From: Archegozetes longisetosus
Taxonomy: Eukaryota > Arthropoda > Arachnida > Sarcoptiformes > Trhypochthoniidae
NCBI GenBank assembly: GCA_018873245.2
Contig: JAEMBT020000005.1
Location: 9,348,001-9,412,000, forward strand
Direction: 5' to 3'
Length of the DNA: 64,000 bases
Shown: piece by piece, positions 24,507 to 35,467 of the stretch
Layout: every line of letters starts with the position of its first letter
Position numbering within the stretch: the first letter of the stretch is position 1
The notes under the pieces: model-generated
Seen by the model: only the letters and a program-made list of their open reading frames with translations
The model's database searches: none
Told to the model about the DNA's origin: nothing
Translations under genes and position numbers: made by a program

Positions 24507-25191
24507 ATACTTCGGTATATGGCCAGCAAGCTTTTGAAAGAAAAAGTATCTCAAATGATAGTACTCGAAGAGCTGATTCCAGTGAAATATGTCTTTGTTA
24601 TCGGAAATGAGCCATTGAGGAGATATCGGCTCAAGAAGTCAATGAATTCCCATAGGCGTAATGTTAAAAATTTTTAGTTTTTTTACCATTACGTCTATGG
24701 GAATTCATTGATTTTGATGTTTAGGTTAGGTTAGTTTAGATTAGGTTGTTTGATTAGGTTAGGTTAGGTTATGTTAAGTCAGGTTAGGTTATGATTGGTT
24801 AGGTTAGGTTACGTTAGGTTACGTTAAGTTAGATTACGTTAGTTTAGGAATTTTTGATGATATCTCATTACAGGACTCTTAAAAGCGTCCTTTCGAGGCT
24901 AGGTAGTCTAGACTGGAGTCATTCGATTTAGCTCATCATGCATAGTTAATAGGGCATGGTGCTATAGGTTAGGAGGCAACATCAAAATCAATGAATTCCC
25001 ATAGACGTAATGGTAAAATAACTAAAAATTTTTAACATTACGTCTATGGGAATTCATTTACTTCTTGAGCCGATATCTCCGCAATGGGTCATTTCCGAGA
25101 ACAATGACATATAGAGTTGGAATCAGCCTTCGAGTACTATTATTTGCGACACTTATTATTTCAAAAGCTTGCTGGCCATATACCGAAGTAT
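24507..25191. mobile_element. fold-back element with 215-bp arms around a TTAGG-like core
   Basis: Left arm 24507-24719 and right arm 24977-25191 are nearly identical reverse complements, opening ATACTTCGGTATATGGCCAG. Each arm ends inward in its own palindrome built on TGAATTCCCATAGACGTAAT around a GTTAAAAATTTTTAG centre. Between the arms lies a degenerate TTAGG array (24721-24848). No transposase; the small reading frame at 25065-25247 merely crosses the right arm. Confidence 0.85.
24721..24848 (+). repeat. degenerate (TTAGG)n array
   Basis: Runs of TTAGGTTAGG interspersed with one-base variants (TTACG, TTAAG, TTATG, TTAGA, TTAGT) over ~128 bases. TTAGG is the ancestral arthropod telomere repeat. 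Here it is interstitial and enclosed by the inverted arms of the fold-back element. Confidence 0.8.
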
Positions 25192-25266
25192 CCCCTTTTT
25201 TAAGAACACAGGACAAAAAAGTAAGGGTTTTTCTTGTAAATATTTAAAAATTGATTAACATCTTAT

Positions 25267-25542
25267 TTATTTGTGCCTAAACTTATAATTTTTATCTGAT
25301 TTTGCAGCATTAAGTAAAACAGCATTCTTTTTTTTAACAAAATCATGAAATTTTGAACATAAGATTGAAAAGTTAAATCCTTCACATAATTCTGCCTTAG
25401 CTAAACTTATATCTATTCTGTTTCGTCTATTTGCCCATAGATTGCCGATAACTCTGAAAATTCTTTCAGCTTAATTATTAGGAATAGGAATTGGTAATAC
25501 AGTTTCAACTTTAAAGTTTACAAAATTTGAACTTAAGGTTTT
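25267..25542 (-). pseudogene. hAT transposase remnant, C-terminal dimerisation region
   Basis: Read on the minus strand, this segment gives a frame with AERIFRVIGNLWANRRNRID, the pattern of the C-terminal hAT dimerisation domain (family form: S/A-x-E-R-x-F-S, then K/R-R-N-R-L). The frame ends at TAA (25267-25269) after a Lys-rich tail. A TAA stop at 25471-25473 directly precedes the Ala, and the upstream frame stops again near 25543-25545, so the gene is broken. No start or N-terminal domains remain. It could be the source of the hAT-like MITEs in this window, but no terminal repeats link them. Confidence 0.6.
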
Positions 25543-25646
25543 TTACCATAGTTTATCGATATTTCTCTTAGAAGTGCTATTGCAAAACTAAATTTGATGA
25601 AAGTAAAGTTTTTGATAATAAAATTAATAAATTACAGGGCAAATGT

Positions 25647-25709
25647 GTTCTGCAAAATGCCTTTGCAGAACACATGACACAAGACTCGATTTGCAGGACT
25701 GTCCTGCAT
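25647..25709. repeat. two adjacent hairpins
   Basis: TGTGTTCTGCAAA pairs perfectly with TTTGCAGAACACA across a 5-base loop (25647-25677). About 15 bases on, TGCAGGAC pairs with GTCCTGCA across one base (25693-25709). Function unknown. Confidence 0.65.
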
Positions 25710-26239
25710 GATTAAGGACATTTGGAAGCTCAGTTAAAAGTCCAACATGAAATAGTTGTATTTTTGTATACTTTTAAAGTAGTATAAAGTTTTAGTTTTA
25801 ATCAAAGACTTTATATTAATTTTATTGTTTGAAAATAAGTTTAAAAATTACAAATACTGGCATTCAGTATCTTAACCGTACAATGCATTATATAACAGCT
25901 CTGTGACATTATGATTTTGCTATTTTAAAGGATTTAGCAAAATTTATCAGTAAATAGCGCATATCGTAGGCGATATGCAACAAAGCTACTCAAAGATTTT
26001 CAGTATATTATTTTATCACCACTTATAATGTTGATAAACTCTTTCTCTACGTCAATGACTAAAATAAAGTTTTAATTACTTCATTACAACTTGAAATAAA
26101 TACTTGTTATAAAGATTGCTACTCATTATTTTTAATTTTTAACATAAGCTCGGGCCAAATTTGACAGAAGCGTAGTTCAAAGAATTCTGAGCTGCGCTTA
26201 TAGAAGATCGAGCTTGAAACTAGCGATGTTAGCTTAGAA

Positions 26240-26420
26240 ATTTTTAGTTTGTCTTGCCTTAGTCTTAGTCTTATAGTCACAAATTTCATTTCTCTTATCT
26301 TAGTCTTAGTCTTGATGCCAGAATTTTAGTTTAGCTTATCTTAGTTCTAATCTTATAGTCAAAAATTTTCGTTTTGCTTATCTTTTGCGTGGTCTTAGTC
26401 TTACTACTTGTGTTAGTTAT
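26240..26420 (+). repeat. degenerate TCTTAG-type tandem repeat
   Basis: Units of about 40-45 bases beginning CTTAGTCTTAGTCTTA and ending TTTTGCTTAT or similar occur roughly four times. More TCTTAG copies lie near 26660-26690 and 27150-27170, on either side of the hAT-like MITE, so the array was interrupted by insertion. Confidence 0.65.
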
Positions 26421-26710
26421 CTCTTTATAGCATCTATTATAACGTTTTGAAATTTTTTATTATTTAATATGTCTCATAAAATGATCGATAGACTAACAAA
26501 ACAACAAAACTAAGCGCAAAGACATTTACTATTAAAATGTAATGCAATAGGAGTTCAATTGTTTATCTAGTGATTTACAAATGGTTTTATAATTGAAAAC
26601 TTCAAAAAATGAATCATTTCTAATGGATTAGATGACAGTATTTGTATCTAAACGTCTGACTTTGTCTTAGTCTTAAGCCAAACGATTTTAATATATCTTA
26701 TTTTGCTTAG

Positions 26711-27145
26711 TAGGGTGACCAAGTGTCCCGCATTGTGCGGGATTGTCCCACATTTAGGAGTTGTGTCCCGCATACCGTATGCACCCCTTGCGGGACGGAA
26801 AATGTCATATATTTTAATATTTATCTTAACAGATTTCCACTGTATATTTTTATTTAATGCAAATAATGCAATTTTTTTGTCAACACGTTTCCTATCTTAA
26901 AATATGTGTAAGTCTTTAGATAAAAAGAGTTTTAATCCGATTATCTGATACCTTGTTTTCATTCACATCGTGTGTAACTCTTATAAAGTGCAGTTCTCAA
27001 TCAAATCTTTAGTTTATATTTCAAATAACTGTTATTTCAAACTATGATTTGTAACTTCAATCAGATTAAAACTTTTTAAAAAAATTTATAAGGGGCTAAA
27101 ATTTTTTTGTCCAGCATTTAAAAGCTTTTGACTTGGTCACCCTAT
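26711..27145. mobile_element. hAT-like MITE with perfect 8-bp target duplication
   Basis: 435 bp with 14-bp perfect inverted ends TAGGGTGACCAAGT. Flanked by identical 8-bp direct repeats TTGCTTAG (26703-26710 and 27146-27153), the hallmark of hAT transposition. Subterminal GTCCCGCATT-type repeats occur at the left. No transposase, so mobilised in trans. It landed in a TCTTAG repeat. Confidence 0.9.
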
Positions 27146-27159
27146 TGCTTAGTCTTATT

Positions 27160-29190
27160 CTTAGTCTTGAGCTATACATCACTACTTGAAACTCAAGGTT
27201 CTAAACCAATCCCCTTCACTACTTATTCATATGAAGTATTTTTACGTGTCTTATCCTAACTTATTAGGTTCAATTATAATTTATTTGTAGGTGACCGCTA
27301 GTCCTGTTTTCGATGGTACAGTTTAGACTTTTAGCGCTAAGTTTTCAGAAATACAGTTTTCTTAAAAATGCAAGACTTAAAGCTATTTTTCGAGTATCTA
27401 GTTATTAAAATGAGTAATTAAAACATCTGTGATGAATAGCACTATTGTTGATAATTTTTCAACAATTATAATTAGTCTAACATTATCACATCAACTTTTA
27501 TGCAAATTAAAATTATATTTCATTTAGGAAATGCATTAAGCTATGAATCAGAAATTAAATGAATTTCCAGTCAAAATTTTTAGCTACACGTAATTTGAGC
27601 TATGCTCCAAGCTCAATTACAGGTTGACTGTAGCTCAAAACCGCGCTTCTAACGCAGATCAGCGCCAGGCACGCTTTGCCATCACTAATCTGATAAATTT
27701 GTTTCGAGACATTCCGGCACTCGAAAAATTGCATTCAGCATCCTAGGATACATGTATTGATAATAATAAAACATCAATCGAAATTTCTTAATATTATTTT
27801 ATCAATAAGTTCTCAAAAAACTTTACCTAAACCAATTCAAAATTTAATTTCTTATTTCTTTTATATTTTTTGAATGTGAACAATATTAATTTCATGAGAA
27901 ATCATAACACGCGGAAGAATTGTAAGTGGAAATGTCGTTTTGAGAAGGTTTGAACGAATTAAATAAAGCAATCATCGAATAGCAGACTGATAAAAACCCG
28001 CATTGTAAGATACAGTATCTTACATTAGAACAAATGCAACTTTAAATTTGATCGAAATGTGTGAAATTCTATTTTGGATTCAAAGTTCTGGAATCATACC
28101 AACCTGGTTAGAAATATATCAAATAAACTTAATCTAACAACAAGTACTCCAAACAACACAAAACACAGTTTTAAAATAATGCAAATATCAGATATTCACT
28201 GTATTCATCTGGGGCAAAACACTATGTGATAAAACTGTTTGTTATGAAGAAGTTAATAAAATGAGAAAGGTAGACCGGTCACTGGGAACATACCCTTGAG
28301 ATATGCCGACGGGAACACTTAATAATTATATACTAAAAATTACCAGTAATGCAAACGATATTGAATATTGATATTAGGCAGGAGATGTTCTTTAAGCAAG
28401 ATGTCTGGAAATATACAAAAAATAGTACAAATTTGGAAAGTATTCATAATTTGATTTATGGATTCAAAATTTCATTTGCAAATAAATTAATAAAATTAAA
28501 AATATTTCTATCCAGTTTTCTTTCGCCCTCAACCACAAATAAGTTATTAATTTCATGGCTTTTATAATTAATTTGTGAATCAATGATCAAATCGTTATTC
28601 TAATGGGCATTAAATACAGTAAGAATGTATAAGATTCATAGTTCAAGTTTCTTTTCAACACGATTATAATCTGCTTGAACGGACTCCTTCCTCTTTCTCC
28701 AATTCATTATTCTACTTTTGGCTACGGCTGTGGTGTTTATCTAAATTCGCCGTCATTTTGTATTTTATTTCTTTAAAAGATATTTTCTATTTTTTCTTTG
28801 TTAGTCTTATTGTTGGTAAGGTTTCATGTATTAGATTATTAATATGCATTAATAAGATGTATTAATATGTTTAGATTATAAGAAGTTTATTGCTATGCGC
28901 ATTTACTGTGATTTTTTACTTTACATTTTACCATTTGCATAGAGTACAGGCTTGACTGATGAAAACCTCATGCCTGTGTAAAATATTAAACATAATGCTT
29001 TCATATATTCACGATTAATAAAAAAATGATTATGAAAGTCTAAGTAATTGCATTTGATAATATTGATCACTCAGATAATAATATTGTAGATTTCTTACAA
29101 GGAATGTAACTAACGATTTTATTATATGGTTTGTTTCCAACTTATTTATTGATTAATTATCGAATAGTTTTGATATTCTCTGGTTTTATT
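27160..29190. other. 2-kb intergenic stretch, no gene seen
   Basis: No supported coding region. A somewhat GC-richer piece at 27590-27690 (GCTCCAAGCTCAATTAC and CGCGCTTCTAACGCAG) and another near 28260-28320 look like decayed repeats but could not be classified. The frame at 28349-28567 has no domain or splice support. Confidence 0.4.
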
Positions 29191-29191
29191 A

Positions 29192-31053
29192 ATGAGTAGT
29201 TGGCATAGTATAGTTTTTTCTAGAAGGAATAGAAAGAATATGATGTCTAAAGAGATTGAAAAATATTGTGTTAATTGGAATAAACATCAGAATATTTCAT
29301 TTGTTGATAGACCTGTTCATCATTTAATTGTTGGATTGTTTCCTAATGAAGTATTAGTTAACTGTTTAATACCATTATTTTTATCACAAATTTTTAAAAA
29401 AAAATTAATAAACTTAATTTACAGGTCATTAGAATAAAAGGACAGGACTATGTCTGCACTTCATCTTTCTATATTTTGAAATTAGTCTCAAAGTTTCTAA
29501 AATGCAGGTTTGTGTAGATTTCACTTGTAAGTAGGGTGACCACACGTCCAGGAATAGACAGAATAGTCCTGAATCAAGTAATTTCTAAGAAATAGAGTGC
29601 TTGATTTTTAGACTGTCTCGCGATAAACTCCAAAACGAACACAATGAGATCTGGTTACCTTACTTTGAGTGACCCTTTAAGTAAAAGACATAATTCATGA
29701 CTTTTATTGGTAAACAGCATTAATTTTTATAAATCTGAACAAAGTTTTGGTGGAGAACTAAAAAATGGGACCTGGACTGGAGTTCTCAGCCTTTTTGTTA
29801 ATCAGGTTAAATAATGATAAATTTTCAAAGTGAAAACTTTACTAATTTTCCTAATCTTGATGAAAGTCAGCGGACGTCATTTTCAAATTTTATGCATTTC
29901 AAAACGATAGAGACAAAGTTATTGATTATGTAAATTATTTTCCATCACAACATCAATTATCGATATTGAGTGCTCCCATGTTTAGACCGGAAAATGTGCT
30001 CAAAATATTTTTCATATTTGGTCCCAGAATTTGGATCTTGTTATTGTTATCATTTATTGCTTATTCAACAGTCAATGCATTGGTTCTCAAACAAAACATA
30101 AAACGTTTAGCTATTTTTGTAGACTATTTTGGATTACTTACTGGACAGGGTTTGTAACAGTTATTCAATTAAATTATTGTAAAATACAACTATTTTTAAC
30201 TTGTTTATAGCTTCATATTATTTGAATGATAACCATTCAAGTACTTTGATATGCGTTTGGTTGACAACAACTTTTATATTAAGACAACTTTTTACAAGTG
30301 ATATTCAGGCCTTGTTATTAGCTAAACGTGAGATCAATATCGATTATTTTGAACAACTTATCGATTGGAATAACATAATACCTATGGTTGAAGAAAAATC
30401 TTCTGTATATAGAACTATAGTTCAGGTACAAAAATACTATATTTCTTTGAATTTGTTGTCAAATGTATTTTTATTAAAGGAATATCCAAAATTAGCCAAA
30501 AGATTAGAAAAGATAAGTCATGCAGACATTTATAGCAAAACAACTCTCCAAAAAGTTTTAAAAAGTTCACACGTTTTGTTAACGAATCAGAAGAATGTCG
30601 AACAGATTGCTTCACTTTATTATAAATATCGTTGGCATCAGTCAAAGGGAAGTAGAATTTCGTCGATTGGCAATTTTGCGTTGCGTAAAGGACTAAATCA
30701 AACAATTAAGAAAAAAATTCACACCGTGTAAGAAATATATCAAAATATTTTCATCCCGCTGAAAAATAAGTACTTGACATGATTCTTTTCTATTAAGATT
30801 TCACGGTTTGTTTCATTATGGAATATATTCCAAGGAATTTAAGGATGAGATCAATTTTCATAACTATGTGGAATCATTGAAAAATGTTACAAAACGTTCT
30901 CATAGTTTAGAACAAAGAAGTAATTCAGATAATATGTTTGAAGTGAAAATAAGATTACGTGAACTTCTTGTTTGTTTTGTATTATTCAGCGTTGGCTTAT
31001 TTTTATCTCTTATAGTCTTCATTATAGAAATGTTTACTTTTATGAAAAGTTAG
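29192..31053 (+). CDS. divergent ionotropic receptor (iGluR/IR family)
   Basis: Six exons: 29192-29350, 29425-29507, 29745-29805, 29867-30149, 30211-30727, 30798-31053; all joins keep phase and give 452 residues. Ligand-binding half S1 has HHLIVGLFPNE, then KGQDYVC, the family motif NGTWTG, SADV and a basic-acidic NDRDKVIDY followed by YFP. Then come a membrane helix (WILLLLSFIAYSTVNALV), a pore region (FGLLTGQ), a third helix with RQLFTSDIQALLLA where iGluRs have SYTANLAAFLT, lobe S2 (GIYSKEF), and the last helix (VCFVLFSVGLFLSLIVFIIE). No amino-terminal domain and no clear signal peptide, so the N-terminus is uncertain; an upstream exon may exist. The degenerate pore sequence fits a lineage-specific chemosensory IR rather than a synaptic glutamate receptor. 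The second intron is enlarged by a hAT-like MITE. Confidence 0.85.
29532..29662. mobile_element. short hAT-like MITE in the ionotropic receptor's second intron
   Basis: Opens TAGGGTGACCACACGTCC and ends GGTTACCTTA, so the inverted ends are TAGGGTGACC and TAAGGTAACC. About 131 bp of the 237-bp intron. Candidate flanking duplications (CTTGTAAG and CTTTGAGT) match only partly. Confidence 0.6.
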
Positions 31054-31059
31054 ACAAAA

Positions 31060-34000
31060 TATCAAAAGATAAGTTATTTTTACAAACTCTAAGAGTCGGC
31101 AGATTCGAGAATATAAGAAAAAATCTTTATGAATTATAGTTATGGACAAAAAGAACTTTGAATAGCCAACATTTGCTTATATCTTTTTTACATGATTTCA
31201 AACATGATAAACAAATATTTTGTTACATGAGTTAATTGATCATCTGAAAATTAGTGGATGTCGAATTAGTTTAAAATATTTTACTATAAATCATATTTTC
31301 TACCAAAATACTTAAATTAGTCTAATGCTGTTTGCTTTGTATCTCATATGCTAAATTTCATTATTAATCTTTAATTTTTTTAATGGATAGTTTATTCCAC
31401 ACTATAGAAATATCTTTTGCTCTGCTCTGAACCAGTATGTAATAATTAGAATTTAGTTCTTTAAATCTCTATTAAAAAGTATCTTTTTAATGGACGATTA
31501 AAGCTTTTTAATATACAATATTTGAACTTCAAGTGGTTATAAGCCAAATTTAAAGGTCATAGATCATTGAAACACTTTCAACATGGTTTTATTAGAATGA
31601 GTTTGATAAGAATGGTAAAATTTATATACCATATGTAGGCAGATTGCATCTAATTTTCATTAGTTAAGAGCTTTTTCGAAACTGGTCAAAATTCATCTAC
31701 AATATCAAAGGCAGATTTTCGCCAAAAATCACTATTATTTCTAAATTTCTCATAACTAAAACCTTTTAAAAATGATAATTTTCATAAGATTCTATGAAGA
31801 TTCTAATCCAAAATGGAGCCGAATTTAGTATTATGGAAATAATTACTAATATTGAATTTCAAAATCTTCTGTGACTAGACTTCTTAAATTATTTGCAATA
31901 ATGAAAAGCTTCAAGCTTTTAGCAGGGCGCTTAATAGTAAAACTTGTTTTTAATACATAACATAAATTTCTATATAATTGAATTTATAAATAATGAAAAT
32001 CAGAAGAAAGTTTTTTATTTCAAAGGTGAATATACCTCTTTTATTAAAATAAATATTGAATGCTTATCTTAATACTGAAATCAAGTATACGAAATCCTTT
32101 TTTCAGCAAATAAATTTTCAATGACGTGTAATATAAGCAAGAAATGGGTTAATTTTTGTAAAAACTGATTCCAATAAAATGAAAATTAATACAGAGCCAG
32201 AGAGGAGTCCAGACTGAGGCAGACGTAACGGCCAGATTCAGAACTATAATTGTATTAGTACTTCAAAAGTACAATATAAATAAATTCAAGACATTCATCA
32301 TTAAGAACATCTCTTCTCAACAATCGTTTAAAAGAATGACAGTATTTTTAAAAATTTTTCAATGAAAAATATTGAATTTGAAGCATTGTCTGAAAAAAAT
32401 ATGAAAAATTTGAAATTGAAAGAGCTCAAAGAGAGTACTGAGACCTATTCTTGAGTTCTAATACCTAATCAAAAATTTTGAGACATTCAAGGCGTTTCTA
32501 GATCTTATTCACAAACCATTATTAACTGATATTTTTAGGGCAAACTGATAAGTCCATAACTAGAATTCTTGAACTAAGATTTATGTAATGTATGAATGAT
32601 GTGTTACTTTTACAGTTCTTTACTTTCACACCAGATCCATATCTGAGCTTCAAGTGGAACCTCTCTCGCTTTGCCAAAACTTTCACTTTTAACACTTACA
32701 ACAATATATTAATGTAAAATATGAAATAAGTTTATCATTAATAAAAACAAGAGTTATACAATTTCGGGGCTTCGTAGCAAAATAGAATTCGTTAGGCGCT
32801 TACTTCATCTAAAATAATACTCATTTACTAGCACTATCAAATACTTAGATCAGAGTCGACCCTCCAGTGAATTATTTTCGCTTCTATCAATACAATTGAA
32901 AATATAGATAACAAAAAGTTGTTGATGTCGTTGAAACAATATCTCTTCAACGTCATTTCAAACGCCTTTTATCACTAATAATTAAAAACTAAATGTCCAG
33001 AATAAAAGCTTTAATAGGAACTAAATTTTTTTATTTGCACCGATTTCATGCTATGCGAATTTTGGTTTTAGAAATTGGTTGAATCATGCAAACAAGCGTT
33101 ACAACTCGAACAAAATCCGTCTTCAGTACCGCAAGTTATGTTGGAATCAATGCTGTTGTGAATGGTATTTTATATATTTTTAAACAAGTTAGGAACTGGT
33201 CAGTCTCATAGGCCATATGTTGCAGTAAACATATACCTATTTGGTGAAACTCTACTTCAAAAACGTACTTGCTCTGAATAAATTTGATTTTAAATAAGTA
33301 TTTAGAAAAAAATCAAGGAACGAAACTTAAATTATAAACTGAGTATTCGTTAATAATTGAGTGCACTTTGGTAAACTTTCATTAATAGCACAAAACATGA
33401 TATTAATACTCAATAAAATCTAAACTGTTAACAAATAATGAAAATATTTTGCGAATCAGCATTCAGGCTTCTTGTAGAAAGATGAAAGTAAAAATTAAGC
33501 TAAAAGAAACCTCGATACGTTTAAACTTATTTCATTTGCAAGTTTAAATTTTAGCCAATTCATTTATTTATTGTTAGGTATTTTATTTTTATTCATATTG
33601 AATTTAAAGGTAATTTAAGTTATGAGTCATAAAAAATAAATATTGCACGAATTATGAAATAATTATGAAGCAATCTACAATTAAATTCTTTTTTTTGAAT
33701 ATTATTAAAGTCAAAAAAGCTTTTGCATTTCGATGTGAAAGTAATGATGACGTAAATGACTCTAAAAACAGGATGTCAAGTGACAAGTAATATAAAATGT
33801 TTTCCAATTTTTTGTGTTTTCAATACATTTTGAAATATATATTTTGAATAGAGTAGAGCTGATACAGAATTCACCTGAAAAATTTATAACCTTATTTCGA
33901 TGAGTTAGAAATTTTTAATTTAAATCGATACAGATTTTTCTGACGTCAAAGAAAAGCTTTTATTACGAAAATCAGCTAAAAGGTTCTGTTAGAAAAATCG

Positions 34001-34090
34001 GATTGTTTTTAATTAGCTTAGAATTATGTTTGGAAACAAATTGTGCATCACCTGATAATTAAAATATAATAAACGATTGGCGTCAGCAAC
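31060..34090. other. 3-kb intergenic stretch, no gene firmly supported
   Basis: AT-rich. The one item worth noting is a short Cys-rich frame on the minus strand at 33068-33152 (see findings). No element ends, RNA genes or domain-bearing frames were recognised. Confidence 0.4.
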
Positions 34091-34106
34091 TCGATTAAAG
34101 CTCAGG

Positions 34107-34114
34107 TATAAAAG
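34107..34114 (+). promoter_or_regulatory. TATA box of the macin gene
   Basis: TATAAAAG about 120 bases before the ATG at 34230; transcription would begin near 34140, leaving a ~90-base leader. Confidence 0.6.
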
Positions 34115-34229
34115 CTCTACTGAATTTTTACTGGAATCATCTAAACATTCAGAGTTAAATCGATCTCTTTCTAATCGAGAAAGATTTGAAAGTCTTTTCA
34201 AGAATTTTATTCGATTGGCTCTCAACTAA

Positions 34230-34549
34230 ATGAAGTTAATATTTATTTCGATTGTTTCAGTCATTGTTATTCTCAATCTGGTTGACTCGAGCTCTGCAAA
34301 TTGTTATGATGATGTAAGTTCTCTTAAAAATTTGGTTGCCTTCTGGTTCTCATAATAATCAAATCTTTATCAATTTCTAAGTGGTCTCGATGTTCTAGTT
34401 CGACATCATGGCTTACAGGTAAATTGTGGTCTTCATGTAACGATCGATGCAAAGAACTGGGTCATTCCCGTGGAAAGTGTGAATTAAAAAAGAATACATG
34501 TGCTTTGCTGAAAAGAAATGATCTAGTTCAATTCTGTAAATGCTACTGA
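34230..34549 (+). CDS. macin-family antimicrobial peptide
   Basis: Two exons, 34230-34313 and 34382-34549, split by a 68-bp GTAAGT/AG intron in phase 0; 83 residues. Residues 1-23 form a signal peptide (MKLIFISIVSVIVILNLVDS, then SSA), and the mature peptide of about 60 residues begins NCYDD. It contains eight cysteines and the macin landmarks in order: CYDDWSRCS (spanning the intron), TGKLWSSCNDRCKELG, RGKCE, TC, then a final CKCY. Macins (theromacin and neuromacin of leeches, hydramacin of Hydra, also molluscs) are secreted cationic peptides that aggregate and kill bacteria; theromacin and neuromacin also act in nerve repair. A TATA box lies at 34107-34114 and AATAAA at 34571-34576. The reading frame on the opposite strand at 34013-34225 is the promoter side and not a gene. 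Both exons are short, so automated annotation could miss this gene. Confidence 0.9.
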
Positions 34550-34875
34550 ATTCAGGAATGTAATTTAAGAAATAAATCTGACTGAATAACGATGCAAATA
34601 GAATTCTAACTAATTGAACTAATTTTTTATTTCTATTCATAGGCATAAAAGTTTAGAATAAAATTATGCCTATTCAACTGTATTGTTCGATTTCCATCTT
34701 AATTTAGAGTACTTTATACAGTTGAACAGAAGTATTATCAATATTTGATATACAAGATAAAATTCAACAGACTATTGAGTGAATGAACAATTTTTAATGA
34801 ACTAAAATATTGTAGTGAATTGTTACATAATATACTTGTTTTTGTAAGATAAGTAGAATTTGAGTCCATTACATA

Positions 34876-35121
34876 TAAGGTGACCACTTCTGACTTGTCT
34901 CATGACGGGACAAAAATATTAAAGGGTGACCCTACACTTTTAAAAAGAAAATGCCGTTTTTATTTGTCATTACAAATATTTGGATGTCAAACAATGCATT
35001 CGGGATGAAAAACGGGACAACTAATTGTCCCGTCGAGAGTTTTTGGTCTGACGAGATTTTTTTCTTTTATCTTTCAAAAGACGGAACTGTCCCGTCAAAA
35101 ACGGAACGGATGGTCATCCTA
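34876..35121. mobile_element. hAT-like MITE (GGTGACC family)
   Basis: 246 bp; ends TAAGGTGACCA and, on the minus strand, TAGGATGACCA. Imperfect 8-bp flanks ATTACATA and ATTATATG (6 of 8 match). Internal CGGGACAA / TTGTCCCG inverted pairs. The copies at 4254-4352 and at the right window edge belong to the same subfamily. Confidence 0.75.
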
Positions 35122-35467
35122 ATTATATGCAGGTTGTTTCTAAGTCATAAAAGCATGGTTTCAATAGTATTGGTTTTGGATATTTGTTACAATTTTTTGA
35201 AAGAGGTATCATGAAATAAATAAAGTATAAATTTATCTAAAGGCAAATTAATTTATAATTGAAAGAACTGGTCAGTTGAAAAATTATCAAAATATGCCTA
35301 TTTTTGCCTTTATGAGACTTTATAACTGGTGTCATAAAACGGCTCCGTAAAAAACTCGGTCATAACTTTTTTGTTTCGAGCAGTAAAAATTTCAAATTTC
35401 TCAGTTTTTATCAAATAGATTTTGAGTCTTTTAAATTATCTGACTTCGCCTTTGTATATGTTTAAAA

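Noticed and set aside
30415..30705. 96-codon minus-strand frame
   Set aside because: Antisense shadow of exon 5 of the ionotropic receptor, whose sense frame carries the family features.
34013..34225. 70-codon minus-strand frame upstream of the macin gene
   Set aside because: Overlaps the macin TATA box and leader; no motif, and its start coincides with the macin 5' end only by chance.
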